Source: Thermodesulfobacteriota bacterium | GTDB taxonomy: Bacteria; Desulfobacterota; DSM-4660; Desulfatiglandales; Desulfatiglandaceae | Assembly (NCBI GenBank): GCA_028278625.1 | Contig: JANQDY010000223.1 | Span: forward strand, 1 to 64,000 | Direction: 5' to 3' | DNA length: 64,000 nt | Part shown: piece by piece, positions 9,571 through 17,908 of the stretch | Numbering within the stretch: position 1 is the first letter of the stretch | Layout: every line of letters starts with the position of its first letter | The notes under the pieces: model-generated | Databases searched by the model: none | Told to the model about the DNA's origin: nothing | What the model saw: only the letters and a program-made list of their open reading frames with translations | Translations under genes and position numbers: made by a program

Positions 9571-9602
9571 GTCACAAAGTGGTAAAAAATGTCATAAAGT
9601 GT
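9569..9602 (+). promoter_or_regulatory. MraZ-type operator: four boxes at 10-bp spacing
   Basis: Four GTG[T/G]-like boxes begin at 9569 (GTGT), 9579 (GTGG), 9589 (ATGT) and 9599 (GTGT), each exactly one helical turn apart with A-rich spacers (AAA or TAAA). MraZ is known to bind direct repeats upstream of its own gene; AAAGTG[T/G] boxes have been described in Mollicutes and TGGG-type boxes in E. coli. The array overlaps the -10 and transcription start region, consistent with MraZ autorepression of the dcw operon. The sequence pattern is direct observation; the binding claim is inference. Confidence 0.65.
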
Positions 9603-9619
9603 CACAAATGGCCTCTTCC

Positions 9620-10057
9620 ATGTTTCGCGGACGCTCAAAACATAACCTTGATGCAAAGGGCAGACTGGCAATCCCCACCCGCTTTCGGGAAGTTCTCGAC
9701 CGGAAAGGGGATCAGTGCCTGGTCGTAACCCATAAAGACGATTGCCTATGGGCCTTTACACGAGACGTCTGGGGACGCCTTGAAGAAAGGGCCGCTGAAC
9801 TTCCCCTGTTTGACAACTCGGGCATCGCCTTTATGCGGTATTTTATCTCCGGCGCTGAAGAATGTACACTCAAAAACGGCAGAATCACCATCCCACTTGG
9901 TCTTCGGGAAATCACCGGATTGGAAAAAGAGGTGGTGCTGGTGGGACAATTAAAACGATTTGAAATCTGGGACAAAAAGAAATGGGAGGAGGAATTCGAA
10001 AGAGTGACGAAGGTTTTTCCCGAGGCAAGCCAGGCCCTTCAGGAACTGCGGATCTGA
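9620..10057 (+). CDS. mraZ: Transcriptional regulator MraZ
   Basis: A 145-residue AbrB-fold DNA-binding protein, the usual first gene of dcw clusters and a repressor of its own operon. The start chosen is the ATG giving MFRGRSKHNLD, matching the family N-terminus; an ATG four codons upstream (9608) is the alternative. The reading frame is open further upstream, but that stretch contains the promoter. Two SpoVT/AbrB-like halves are visible: LDAKGRLAIPTRFR (near residue 10) and KNGRITIPLGLRE (near 85). No clear Shine-Dalgarno precedes either ATG. The 3' end overlaps the rsmH frame by about 76 bp. Confidence 0.9.
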   Translation: MFRGRSKHNLDAKGRLAIPTRFREVLDRKGDQCLVVTHKDDCLWAFTRDVWGRLEERAAELPLFDNSGIAFMRYFISGAEECTLKNGRITIPLGLREITGLEKEVVLVGQLKRFEIWDKKKWEEEFERVTKVFPEASQALQELRI

Positions 10058-11001
10058 AAGTTCCGAATTCGAATTATCCTCACAAGCCGGTTCTCCTTCG
10101 GAAGACCGTGCAATATCTCAACCTCAAGCCCAAAGGCATGTATGTAGATGGAACCGTTGGATCAGGGGGTCACAGCGCGGCAATTCTGTCCCATCTGCCG
10201 CAAAAAGGCAGACTGATCTGTCTCGACAGGGACCCTGATGCCATCCGGTTGTCACGAAAAAGACTGCAAAGAGATCACCGGGTGCAGTTCGTTCAGGCAA
10301 ATTTCGCTGATCTTGGAAGGGTCGTGCGGGACTTGGCCATCGACAAAATCGACGGCGTTCTTCTCGACTTGGGAATGTCCTCCTACCAGATCGAAGCATC
10401 GGGAAGGGGATTCAGCTTCAATAGAGATGAAACCCTCGACATGAGAATGAACCCGGACAGTAAGCCAACCGGAGAGGATTTGCTCAGGAACGCCTCTCTG
10501 GAATCCCTTGAATTCCTTCTCAGGGAATATGGCGAAGAACGAAGAGCCCGAATCCTTGCCAGGGCGATCCTGAAAGCACGGGACAAAGGCCCCATTAAGA
10601 CGGCAAAAGAGCTGGCCCGAATCATAGAGAATGCAACACCGAAATCTCGTGGCGCCTGGAAGCGGCATCCCGCAACAAAGACCTTTCAGGCCCTTAGAAT
10701 CGCCGTAAATAAGGAGATGGAAAACCTGGAAACTTTTCTTTATGAAATTCCCTCGCTGATGAATGTGGAGGGAAGACTGGTGGTCATTTCTTATCACTCC
10801 CTTGAAGACCGGCGGGTGAAAAATGCCATGGTCCAATGGGAGAAGGCCTGCACATGCCCGCCTGATTTTCCGGTTTGTGCATGCCAAAAGGTTCCGATTT
10901 TCAAACGCGTTTTAAGAAAAGGCCTGAAGCCGGACCAAACGGAAATTCATGATAACCCCAGAGCACGCAGTGCCATCATGAGGGTGGCGGAAAGGATATG
11001 A
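9982..11001 (+). CDS. rsmH: 16S rRNA (cytosine1402-N4)-methyltransferase RsmH
   Basis: A SAM-dependent enzyme that methylates C1402 of 16S rRNA in the ribosomal P site (formerly MraW). The family core starts at HKPVLL, followed by the SAM-binding motif GTVGSGGHS, LDLGMSSYQ, DMRMNP and the C-terminal ISYHSLEDR. The only ordinary start upstream of the core is ATG 9982, which lies inside mraZ and adds about 34 unusual residues; the true start may instead be a rare codon near 10054. The 3' end overlaps ftsL as ATGA. Standard dcw position. Confidence 0.92.
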   Translation: MGGGIRKSDEGFSRGKPGPSGTADLKVPNSNYPHKPVLLRKTVQYLNLKPKGMYVDGTVGSGGHSAAILSHLPQKGRLICLDRDPDAIRLSRKRLQRDHRVQFVQANFADLGRVVRDLAIDKIDGVLLDLGMSSYQIEASGRGFSFNRDETLDMRMNPDSKPTGEDLLRNASLESLEFLLREYGEERRARILARAILKARDKGPIKTAKELARIIENATPKSRGAWKRHPATKTFQALRIAVNKEMENLETFLYEIPSLMNVEGRLVVISYHSLEDRRVKNAMVQWEKACTCPPDFPVCACQKVPIFKRVLRKGLKPDQTEIHDNPRARSAIMRVAERI

Positions 11002-11372
11002 TCATGACAAGGCCTCAAAATCTTTCGAAAATGGTGAATTCCCGTAACGCCCAAAGCGGCGTATCCATGGCCAACTCAAAATCGAGAAAATCCAGATTCA
11101 ACCTTACGCCAAGGCAGGTGTTCATCACGCTGGCCATGTTGGTCTGCTTTATGGGTACGGGCATCGGTTATGTATGGTCCAATTTTGAGAGGACCCAGAT
11201 CGGTTACAGTCTAAGCCAGTTGCACAAAGAGGAGATGAGACAAAAGGAAATCAATCAAAAGCTGAAACTTGAACTGGCGACCCTAAAATCGCCGCAGAAC
11301 CTGGAACGACTTGCTATCGAGAGGTTGGGGCTCAGTCCTCCGAAACCCGAACAGATTATCCTGTTGCCATGA
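10998..11372 (+). CDS. ftsL: Cell division protein FtsL
   Basis: A 124-residue bitopic protein of the FtsQLB divisome subcomplex. It has a basic cytoplasmic N-terminus, one membrane segment (about residues 38-60), then a periplasmic heptad-rich coiled coil ending in LERLAIERLGL, a common FtsL ending pattern. Sequence identity is weak in this family, so the call rests on size, topology and position between rsmH and ftsI. It overlaps rsmH (ATGA) and ftsI (ATGA). In-frame ATGs a few codons downstream are possible alternative starts. Confidence 0.8.
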   Translation: MIMTRPQNLSKMVNSRNAQSGVSMANSKSRKSRFNLTPRQVFITLAMLVCFMGTGIGYVWSNFERTQIGYSLSQLHKEEMRQKEINQKLKLELATLKSPQNLERLAIERLGLSPPKPEQIILLP

Positions 11373-13354
11373 AGCTCAAGGAAAAGAAATGGATCCGGTT
11401 TCGTATTCATTTGGTAAGTGTTTTCTTCATCGGCTGTCTGGTCACCATTTGCATCAGGGTCTATCAACTTCAGGTATTGCAGCAGGACTATCTGCGCGGC
11501 ATCGCCAAGAACGGGATCTTAGGAACCACAACGCTGCCACCAAAGCGGGGGGTTATTTACGATAGAGAAGGGCATGAACTGGCCATCAGTGTTCAAGTAG
11601 GCTCGATTTTTGCCCATCCAAAACAGATAGCGGAAAAAAACAAAACAGCCCGTGCCCTTTCGAAAATTCTCGGTGAAGAGAAAGGCCGGATTCTCAAGAA
11701 GCTTAAACAGAACCGCTCTTTTGTATGGATCAAAAGGAGGGTACCACAGGCTCAGACGGATAAGGTGAAAGCCCTTGATCTGAAAGGGCTTGGCGTCACC
11801 ACTGAGACGCGGCGTTATTATCCTGGAAGGGAAACCGCTGCCCACGTTATCGGCTTTGCCGGAACCGACAACCAAGGCCTGGAAGGCCTTGAAAGAAAAT
11901 TTGACGGACTTCTCAGAGGGCCTGAAGAAAAACTGGCATTTATGCGAGATGCTCTGGGCAGGCCTTTCGCAGTCACAAGGCCCGTTGCTACGGATAAGAG
12001 CATTCACAACCTCTATCTGACCATCGATAAGGATATTCAGTATAAGGCCCAAAAGGCGCTTCGGGAAGCTGTCAGAAAAGCGAAGGCAAAAGGTGGACAT
12101 TGCCTGGTGGTGGATCCGTATACTGGCGAGATTCTCGCCATGGCCGTTGTGCCCGAATTCAATCCGAATGTCTTTTTCCACCACAAACCTTTTGAGTGGC
12201 GCAACCGTGCCGTGACGGATTGTTTCGAGCCCGGTTCCACCATTAAAGCCTTTTTGTTGTCCGCGGCACTGGAGGAAGCCATCGTCTCGCCCCTAACCCA
12301 GTTTAACTGTGAACAGGGGAAATTCAGAATCGGCGGCAGGGTCGTCCATGACACCCACAAATACGGCAAACTTTCAGTGGCCGATATTGTTGTCCATTCA
12401 AGCAACATCGGGGCCATCAAACTGGGCCAGAAGCTGGGCTACCGAAAATTCACGGAGTACCTGAAGAACTTCGGTTTCAGCCGGAAAGCGAACATTGATC
12501 TTATGGGTGAGCGAAAAGGATTTATCAGAAGCGCCAAAAACGCCAGAGAGATTGATCAGGCAACGCTTTTCTTTGGGCAGGGCATGACCAGTACCTCATT
12601 ACAGCTGACAATGGCCATGGCGGCCATCGCAAACGGAGGAAAACTGATGCGTCCTTATGTTGTCAAAAAAATCGTCGATGCATCCGGAAATACCACTGAG
12701 GAAATCGTTCCGAAGGTGGTGCGAAGAACCATCTCGGCCAGAACCGCCCGAAAGGTCTCCACCATCCTTGAGGGGGTGGCTACCGAGGATGGTACTGCCG
12801 AAAAGGCCGCCATCCCGGGATACCGGGTCGCGGGAAAAACAGGAACCTCGCAGAAAGTGGACCCCAAAACAAGAGGATATTCCAAAAGTAAATATGTGGC
12901 CAGTTTTGTGGGTTTTGTGCCGTCGGAAAAGCCTCGACTGGTCATCATGGTGATGATCGATGAACCAAAAGGACACATCTATGGGGGCCTGGTGGCGGGC
13001 CCTGTATTCAAAGAAGTGGGGGCCTGGGCCCTGAATCATTTGAGAATCAGCCCTCATCCGTCTCTTTTGCGGGATATTCAGGCAAACTCATCGGAAACCG
13101 GCCTTCAACCTGAAAGCACCGTTCCGACAAATCGTTTATCGACAATGGAAGCGGAGTTGCCCGTTCCCATCCAACCGGGACAATTACCCGATTTTAAGGG
13201 CCTTGGTATGCGGGAGGTCCTGAAAAGAAGCCATGCCCTGGGTCTGAAGGTCACCCTGGAAGGATCCGGACTGGCCGTAACGCAGAATCCGAACCCAGGT
13301 TCTTCCCTGGAAACCGTTAAGCGTGTGAAAGTGAATTTCAGACCACCCATGTGA
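11369..13354 (+). CDS. ftsI: Division-specific penicillin-binding protein FtsI (PBP3) with PASTA domain
   Basis: A 661-residue class B PBP: the septal peptidoglycan transpeptidase that works with FtsW. It has an N-terminal membrane anchor (about 10-33), a dimerisation domain, then the transpeptidase with catalytic S290-T-I-K293, S344-S-N346 and K490-T-G492. The last roughly 60 residues (LPDFKGLGMREVL onward) form one PASTA domain, a module that binds muropeptides or beta-lactams. PASTA tails are routine in Gram-positive SpoVD-type proteins and recur in Deltaproteobacteria, but are absent from E. coli FtsI. It overlaps ftsL by 4 bp. Confidence 0.93.
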   Translation: MKLKEKKWIRFRIHLVSVFFIGCLVTICIRVYQLQVLQQDYLRGIAKNGILGTTTLPPKRGVIYDREGHELAISVQVGSIFAHPKQIAEKNKTARALSKILGEEKGRILKKLKQNRSFVWIKRRVPQAQTDKVKALDLKGLGVTTETRRYYPGRETAAHVIGFAGTDNQGLEGLERKFDGLLRGPEEKLAFMRDALGRPFAVTRPVATDKSIHNLYLTIDKDIQYKAQKALREAVRKAKAKGGHCLVVDPYTGEILAMAVVPEFNPNVFFHHKPFEWRNRAVTDCFEPGSTIKAFLLSAALEEAIVSPLTQFNCEQGKFRIGGRVVHDTHKYGKLSVADIVVHSSNIGAIKLGQKLGYRKFTEYLKNFGFSRKANIDLMGERKGFIRSAKNAREIDQATLFFGQGMTSTSLQLTMAMAAIANGGKLMRPYVVKKIVDASGNTTEEIVPKVVRRTISARTARKVSTILEGVATEDGTAEKAAIPGYRVAGKTGTSQKVDPKTRGYSKSKYVASFVGFVPSEKPRLVIMVMIDEPKGHIYGGLVAGPVFKEVGAWALNHLRISPHPSLLRDIQANSSETGLQPESTVPTNRLSTMEAELPVPIQPGQLPDFKGLGMREVLKRSHALGLKVTLEGSGLAVTQNPNPGSSLETVKRVKVNFRPPM

Positions 13355-13391
13355 AGAAGAAAAATCCATAAACAGCCCTGGCGAATGCAAC

Positions 13392-14894
13392 ATGCAGCTT
13401 CAAGAACTCATAGAAGATACCAGCATCAGAACCTTTGCCGGTCAACTGGATCTGGAAATATCAAACATTCATTATGATTCGCGCAAGATAGAATCAAGAG
13501 ATCTTTTTGTGGCCATGAAAGGGCACGCCCAGGACGGTCATGATTTTATCGGGGATGCCGCTTCAAGAGGCGCGGCCGCCATCTTGTCCGAACTCCCGCC
13601 GGAGATGACGATGAAGCGGCTGAACCGCAAGAATAATCAGATACCGGTACTGATTCAGGTTGCTGATTCCAGAAAAGCACTCTCTCAATTGGCCGCCACT
13701 TTCTATGGATACCCTTTCAGGTCCATGAACCTGATCGGCATAACGGGGACCAACGGCAAAACCACTACCAGCTACCTTTTGGAATCCATTCTCACCGCTT
13801 CCGGGCGGAAGCCAGGGGTTATCGGAACAATCAACCATCGTTTTGCCGATCTGCAACACAAATCCAGCGTGACCACTCCTGAATCGTTGGATCTCATGAA
13901 AATCCTGCGGGAAATGGCCGATCAATCCGCCACGCACGCTATCATGGAGGTCTCCTCACATGCCCTGGACCAGGGGAGGGTGAATGGTTGCCCCTTTCGC
14001 ATCGTGTTGTTCACCAACATTTCCCGGGACCATCTGGATTATCATCGATCCATGGACGACTATTTCAAAGCCAAAAGCCGTTTGTTTACGAACTTTGTGG
14101 CAGACGGGCCCCCAAAGACCGCCTGTGCCGTCATCAATGCAGATGATCCCCGTGGAAGAGACCTCATGGCATTGACCTCCGTAAGAACCCTGACCTACGG
14201 CCTGAAGCAATCATGTGATGTAACCGCCGAAGATGTCCACATAAGCCGCAAGGGACTTCGGGCAACGCTTATTTCCGTAACGCGTGGGAGAATCCAAATA
14301 CAATCCCCGCTCATTGGAAATTTTGACATCTACAACGTCATGGCCGCATCCTCTGCCGCCATGGCCCTCGGGATTGATTTGGAGACGATCGCATCGGGCA
14401 TAAAGAACCTCAAAGGGGTCCCCGGAAGAATGGAACTGGTTCCCAATGACCGATCGCTGGCCATTGTGGTGGACTATGCCCACACTCCCGATGCCCTTGA
14501 AAAGGCCCTCGGTGCCGCCAAGGAGATCACCAAGGGACGTGTCCTGATCGTTTTTGGCTGCGGAGGAGACCGGGACAGGGGGAAAAGAAGGGAAATGGGC
14601 CGGGTCGCGGGGCGGGGCAGTCACAAAGTGTTCATCACTTCTGACAACCCGCGCTCTGAAGACCCTTCGGCCATTGCGGACGAAATTGAAAAGGGTGTCA
14701 TTTCGTCGGGACAGCGGGATTATGTGGTGGAACTTGAAAGGGCGAAAGCCATTAAAATGGCTGTTAAAACGGCCTTGGAAGACGATCTGATTCTCATCGC
14801 CGGAAAAGGGCATGAAGACTACCAGATCATTGGAAATACCATCAGGAAATTTGATGATCGAGTGGTGGCTGCCAGGGCCGCCGCGCTTTCGTGA
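13392..14894 (+). CDS. murE: UDP-MurNAc-L-Ala-D-Glu:meso-diaminopimelate ligase MurE
   Basis: A 500-residue cytoplasmic Mur ligase adding the third stem amino acid. The ATP-binding motif ITGTNGKTTTSYLL lies near residue 117 and MEVSSHAL near 185. The substrate-recognition motif DNPR (in ITSDNPRSEDP) indicates meso-diaminopimelate rather than lysine, as expected for a Gram-negative. The C-terminal LIAGKGHEDYQ motif is present. No strong Shine-Dalgarno precedes the ATG. Standard dcw order, before murF. Confidence 0.96.
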   Translation: MQLQELIEDTSIRTFAGQLDLEISNIHYDSRKIESRDLFVAMKGHAQDGHDFIGDAASRGAAAILSELPPEMTMKRLNRKNNQIPVLIQVADSRKALSQLAATFYGYPFRSMNLIGITGTNGKTTTSYLLESILTASGRKPGVIGTINHRFADLQHKSSVTTPESLDLMKILREMADQSATHAIMEVSSHALDQGRVNGCPFRIVLFTNISRDHLDYHRSMDDYFKAKSRLFTNFVADGPPKTACAVINADDPRGRDLMALTSVRTLTYGLKQSCDVTAEDVHISRKGLRATLISVTRGRIQIQSPLIGNFDIYNVMAASSAAMALGIDLETIASGIKNLKGVPGRMELVPNDRSLAIVVDYAHTPDALEKALGAAKEITKGRVLIVFGCGGDRDRGKRREMGRVAGRGSHKVFITSDNPRSEDPSAIADEIEKGVISSGQRDYVVELERAKAIKMAVKTALEDDLILIAGKGHEDYQIIGNTIRKFDDRVVAARAAALS

Positions 14895-14910
14895 AGGGGA
14901 ACAGGTAAAA

Positions 14911-16338
14911 ATGACTGCCCGGTGGGGAAAAATAACCGCATTGGAGATTGTTTCGGCAACAAAGGGCCGCCTCATCCATGGAGATCCACACAAATGCTTT
15001 GCCGGGTTCAATTCTGACTCAAGGAATCTTAACCCAGGCGAGCTCTTCTGGGCACTCAAAGGGGATCGGTTTGACGGCCATGATTTTGTGAAAACAGCCA
15101 TTTCCCAAGGGGCCGCGGGTGCGGTTGTGGAGGAAGGGTCTCAGGTATCCCGCCACCACCCTCCTGATATTGCCATGATCGCGGTTCATGACACCTTAAA
15201 AGCCCTGGGGGATCTGGCGGCCTGGTGGCGCCGACAGCACACCGCCAAATTGGTTGCCATTACGGGAAGTTCCGGAAAAACGACCGTTAAGGAAATGACC
15301 GCAGCCATATTCCAAGCGGGAAGCAAAACCCTCAAAAACCCCGGGAATCACAACAATCTCATCGGACTGCCCGTAACCCTATTAAGGCTGGAAGAGACCC
15401 ATGAACGGGCAGTCATTGAAATGGGCATGAACCGAAGAGGCGAAATCGGCCGTTTGACGGAAATCGCCAATCCCGATGCCGCCGCCATACTGAATGTGGG
15501 AATGGCCCATCTTGAAGGGTTGGGTGACATGGATGGTGTTGCCGAGGCCAAAACAGAGCTGATCGCCAATGCTTCGCCCGGCACTAAAATCATTGTCAAC
15601 GGTGACGACGCCCTACTGATGAAGCATGCCGAGCCTTTTGGAAGAGAATTATTCACCTTCGGAATGCAAGAGGAAAACCGGGTTCAATGCCGACAACTGC
15701 AAAATGAAGGGCCAAAAGGGATACGCTTTGATCTCTGCTGGGACGAACACACCCTTCCGATCCGTCTGTCCGTGGCAGGGATCCACAATGTCAAGAATGC
15801 GCTGGCCGCGGCTGCCATCGCTCTTTGTCTGGACACGCCCGCTGAACACATTTCAGAGGGGCTGGGCATGTTCAGGGGTATCAAAGGGCGGTTTCAAAGC
15901 ATAGCGCTTAAAGGAGACATCCTCCTGATCGACGACACCTATAATGCGAATCCCTCCGCATTGAAAGCAGCCATTGATTCGGCCCTTGGGCTGGTGCCTG
16001 AAGACGGCAACTTTCTCGTGGGGATAGGGGATATGCTGGAACTGGGTGAGGCGGCAGTTCCGGCCCACCGGGAAGCCGGGAGACGCATTGCCCGTTCGGG
16101 TGCTGCCCGGTTGTTTGCCATGGGAAAACACGCCGGGGATCTGAAAAGGGGTGCCGTGGATGCAGGCATGCCCGCAAATCGCGTCGTTATTGCTCAAACC
16201 CATGAGGAACTGGTTGAGAAAATGATTGCGAAAACAGGGCCTAAAGACGTTGTTTTTCTAAAAGGTTCCAGAAGAATGCGATTTGAGAAGATCTCAGAGG
16301 GCCTAAAGATGCATTTCGGAAATAGATTTTCAGAATAG
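14911..16338 (+). CDS. murF: UDP-MurNAc-tripeptide:D-alanyl-D-alanine ligase MurF
   Basis: A 475-residue Mur ligase that attaches D-Ala-D-Ala to the UDP-MurNAc-tripeptide. The ATP site is ITGSSGKTTVKEM; NPGNHNNLIGLP, MGMNRRGEI and the late DDTYNANP are family motifs. ATG 14911 is chosen because a purine-rich AGGGGAACAGG Shine-Dalgarno precedes it and there is no overlap with murE. The frame is open upstream to another ATG at 14812, but that would add 33 atypical residues inside murE. No ddl gene lies in this cluster. Confidence 0.95.
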   Translation: MTARWGKITALEIVSATKGRLIHGDPHKCFAGFNSDSRNLNPGELFWALKGDRFDGHDFVKTAISQGAAGAVVEEGSQVSRHHPPDIAMIAVHDTLKALGDLAAWWRRQHTAKLVAITGSSGKTTVKEMTAAIFQAGSKTLKNPGNHNNLIGLPVTLLRLEETHERAVIEMGMNRRGEIGRLTEIANPDAAAILNVGMAHLEGLGDMDGVAEAKTELIANASPGTKIIVNGDDALLMKHAEPFGRELFTFGMQEENRVQCRQLQNEGPKGIRFDLCWDEHTLPIRLSVAGIHNVKNALAAAAIALCLDTPAEHISEGLGMFRGIKGRFQSIALKGDILLIDDTYNANPSALKAAIDSALGLVPEDGNFLVGIGDMLELGEAAVPAHREAGRRIARSGAARLFAMGKHAGDLKRGAVDAGMPANRVVIAQTHEELVEKMIAKTGPKDVVFLKGSRRMRFEKISEGLKMHFGNRFSE

Positions 16339-16391
16339 CGTGTGCAGAAAAACACGACAATGACATTTTGGAAAAGGGGAGAAACCGCAAT

Positions 16392-16793
16392 ATGAAAAAG
16401 CCAATCAGAGTGCTGCTGGTGGATGATGAAAAAGGGATCCGTTTCTTGCTGTCCGAAGCCCTGCTTCACAGGGGTTTTGAAGTGAGTCTTGCCAGAGACG
16501 GGCAAGAATCCCTTGAGAAGCTGAAAGAAGATCGTTTTGACCTGGTGATAACGGATATCAACATGCCCCGTCTGGACGGGGTGAGCATGGTCAAGAGCAT
16601 GCAGCAAACGGGACGTGAGGAAAAAATCATCATCATGACGGGAAATCCTTCGGATCGGCGCCTGCTGGAGGAAGACCTGCCGAAAGTAGTGAACCACCTT
16701 TACAAACCCTTTAACATTGAAAAATTTCTGGACGTTGTCATCGCCGCTACCAATGGCCAGAACGATCAAGGAGCACTGACTCAGACGCACTGA
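16392..16793 (+). CDS. Single-domain response regulator embedded in the dcw cluster
   Basis: A 133-residue CheY-like receiver and nothing else. The acidic pocket D11-D12, phosphoacceptor D55 (TDINMP), switch T83 and conserved K105 (YKPF) are all present, so it should be phosphorylatable. It is translated from ATG 16392 behind a GGGGAGA Shine-Dalgarno, between murF and mraY, with about 30-55 bp on each side. No kinase or output domain is in the window. It could act by protein contact on a wall or division protein, or serve as a phosphorelay intermediate. Receiver identity is certain; role is unknown. Confidence 0.88.
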   Translation: MKKPIRVLLVDDEKGIRFLLSEALLHRGFEVSLARDGQESLEKLKEDRFDLVITDINMPRLDGVSMVKSMQQTGREEKIIIMTGNPSDRRLLEEDLPKVVNHLYKPFNIEKFLDVVIAATNGQNDQGALTQTH

Positions 16794-16824
16794 ATATGAC
16801 CAAACAAACAGGTTTCGAGAACCG

Positions 16825-17904
16825 ATGCTTTACAAACTGATATATCTTTTCCATTCGGATTTTTCCTGGCTCAATGTCTTTAGGTACATTACCTTCAGGA
16901 CGATCCTTTCGAGTCTAACAGGTCTTCTGCTCTGTTTTGTTCTGGGTGCCTGGGGCATTCGAAAACTGAGGGCCCTGCAGATTGGCGAAAAGATTCGGGA
17001 AGACGGCCCCCCCGATCACAAGATGAAGGCCGGTACGCCCACCATGGGAGGGTGTTTGATACTTCCCGCCATAATGATAGCAGCGCTCTTGTGGGCCGAT
17101 CCCTTCAATCGTTCCATCCAACTGGCAATTTTTGTGCTCCTTTTCTTCGGTGCCATAGGCTTTGCGGATGACTATTCAAAAGTGACGGGGAAAAACCCCA
17201 AAGGGATGAGCGCTTCCACCAAATTCACCCTTCAGATCATTGGGGCCCTGTTGGTGGCGGTGGTTCTCTATTTCTCACCGGATTTCGACTCGAGACTGAA
17301 TGTGCCCTTTTTGAAGAATATTGCGCCCGATCTTGGATGGGGCTATATTCCCCTGGCCGTTTTCATCATTGTGGGCACTTCCAATGCCGTCAATTTGACC
17401 GATGGATTGGATGGCCTGGCCATCAGCCCTCTCACCGTGGCCTTTGCCGCCTATCTTATTTTCGCTTATTTGGCGGGGCACATAAAAATCGCGTCATACC
17501 TTCAAATTCCCTATCTTCCGGGCGCCGGCGAAATCTCAATCCTCTGCGGCGCGGCTGTGGGGGCTGGTTTGGGTTTTCTCTGGTATAACGCCTATCCAGC
17601 GGAAGTCTTCATGGGAGACGTGGGATCACTGCCCCTTGGTGCCTTGCTGGGAACGGTTGCGGTTCTCACCAAACAGGAACTGGTCCTGATTCTGGTGGGC
17701 GGACTCTTTGTTTTTGAAGCCTTGAGTGTCATTTTCCAAGTGGCCTACTTCAGATTGACGGGCGGTCAGAGGATTTTTCGAATGGCACCCATCCATCATC
17801 ATTTTGAACTGAAAGGATGGCCCGAACCGAAAGTCATTGTGCGGTTCTGGATTATTGCGATTATTTTGGCACTATTGTCCATCAGTACCCTCAAATTGAG
17901 GTGA
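16825..17904 (+). CDS. mraY: Phospho-N-acetylmuramoyl-pentapeptide transferase MraY
   Basis: A 359-residue polytopic enzyme (about ten membrane segments) that transfers phospho-MurNAc-pentapeptide to undecaprenyl phosphate, forming lipid I. Family motifs are present: the early KAGTPTMGG loop, [15 protein letters not shown] and the C-terminal HHHFELKGW. The length is typical. Its stop lies in a GAGGTGA sequence that also serves as the Shine-Dalgarno for murD. Confidence 0.96.
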   Translation: MLYKLIYLFHSDFSWLNVFRYITFRTILSSLTGLLLCFVLGAWGIRKLRALQIGEKIREDGPPDHKMKAGTPTMGGCLILPAIMIAALLWADPFNRSIQLAIFVLLFFGAIGFADDYSKVTGKNPKGMSASTKFTLQIIGALLVAVVLYFSPDFDSRLNVPFLKNIAPDLGWGYIPLAVFIIVGTSNAVNLTDGLDGLAISPLTVAFAAYLIFAYLAGHIKIASYLQIPYLPGAGEISILCGAAVGAGLGFLWYNAYPAEVFMGDVGSLPLGALLGTVAVLTKQELVLILVGGLFVFEALSVIFQVAYFRLTGGQRIFRMAPIHHHFELKGWPEPKVIVRFWIIAIILALLSISTLKLR

Positions 17905-17908
17905 TAGA

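Noticed and set aside
10252..10887. Minus-strand open frame of 211 codons
   Set aside because: Antisense to rsmH, with no ribosome site and no motif.
14812..14910. Upstream ATG extension of murF
   Set aside because: Lies inside murE, and the added residues do not fit the family; a better Shine-Dalgarno precedes 14911.
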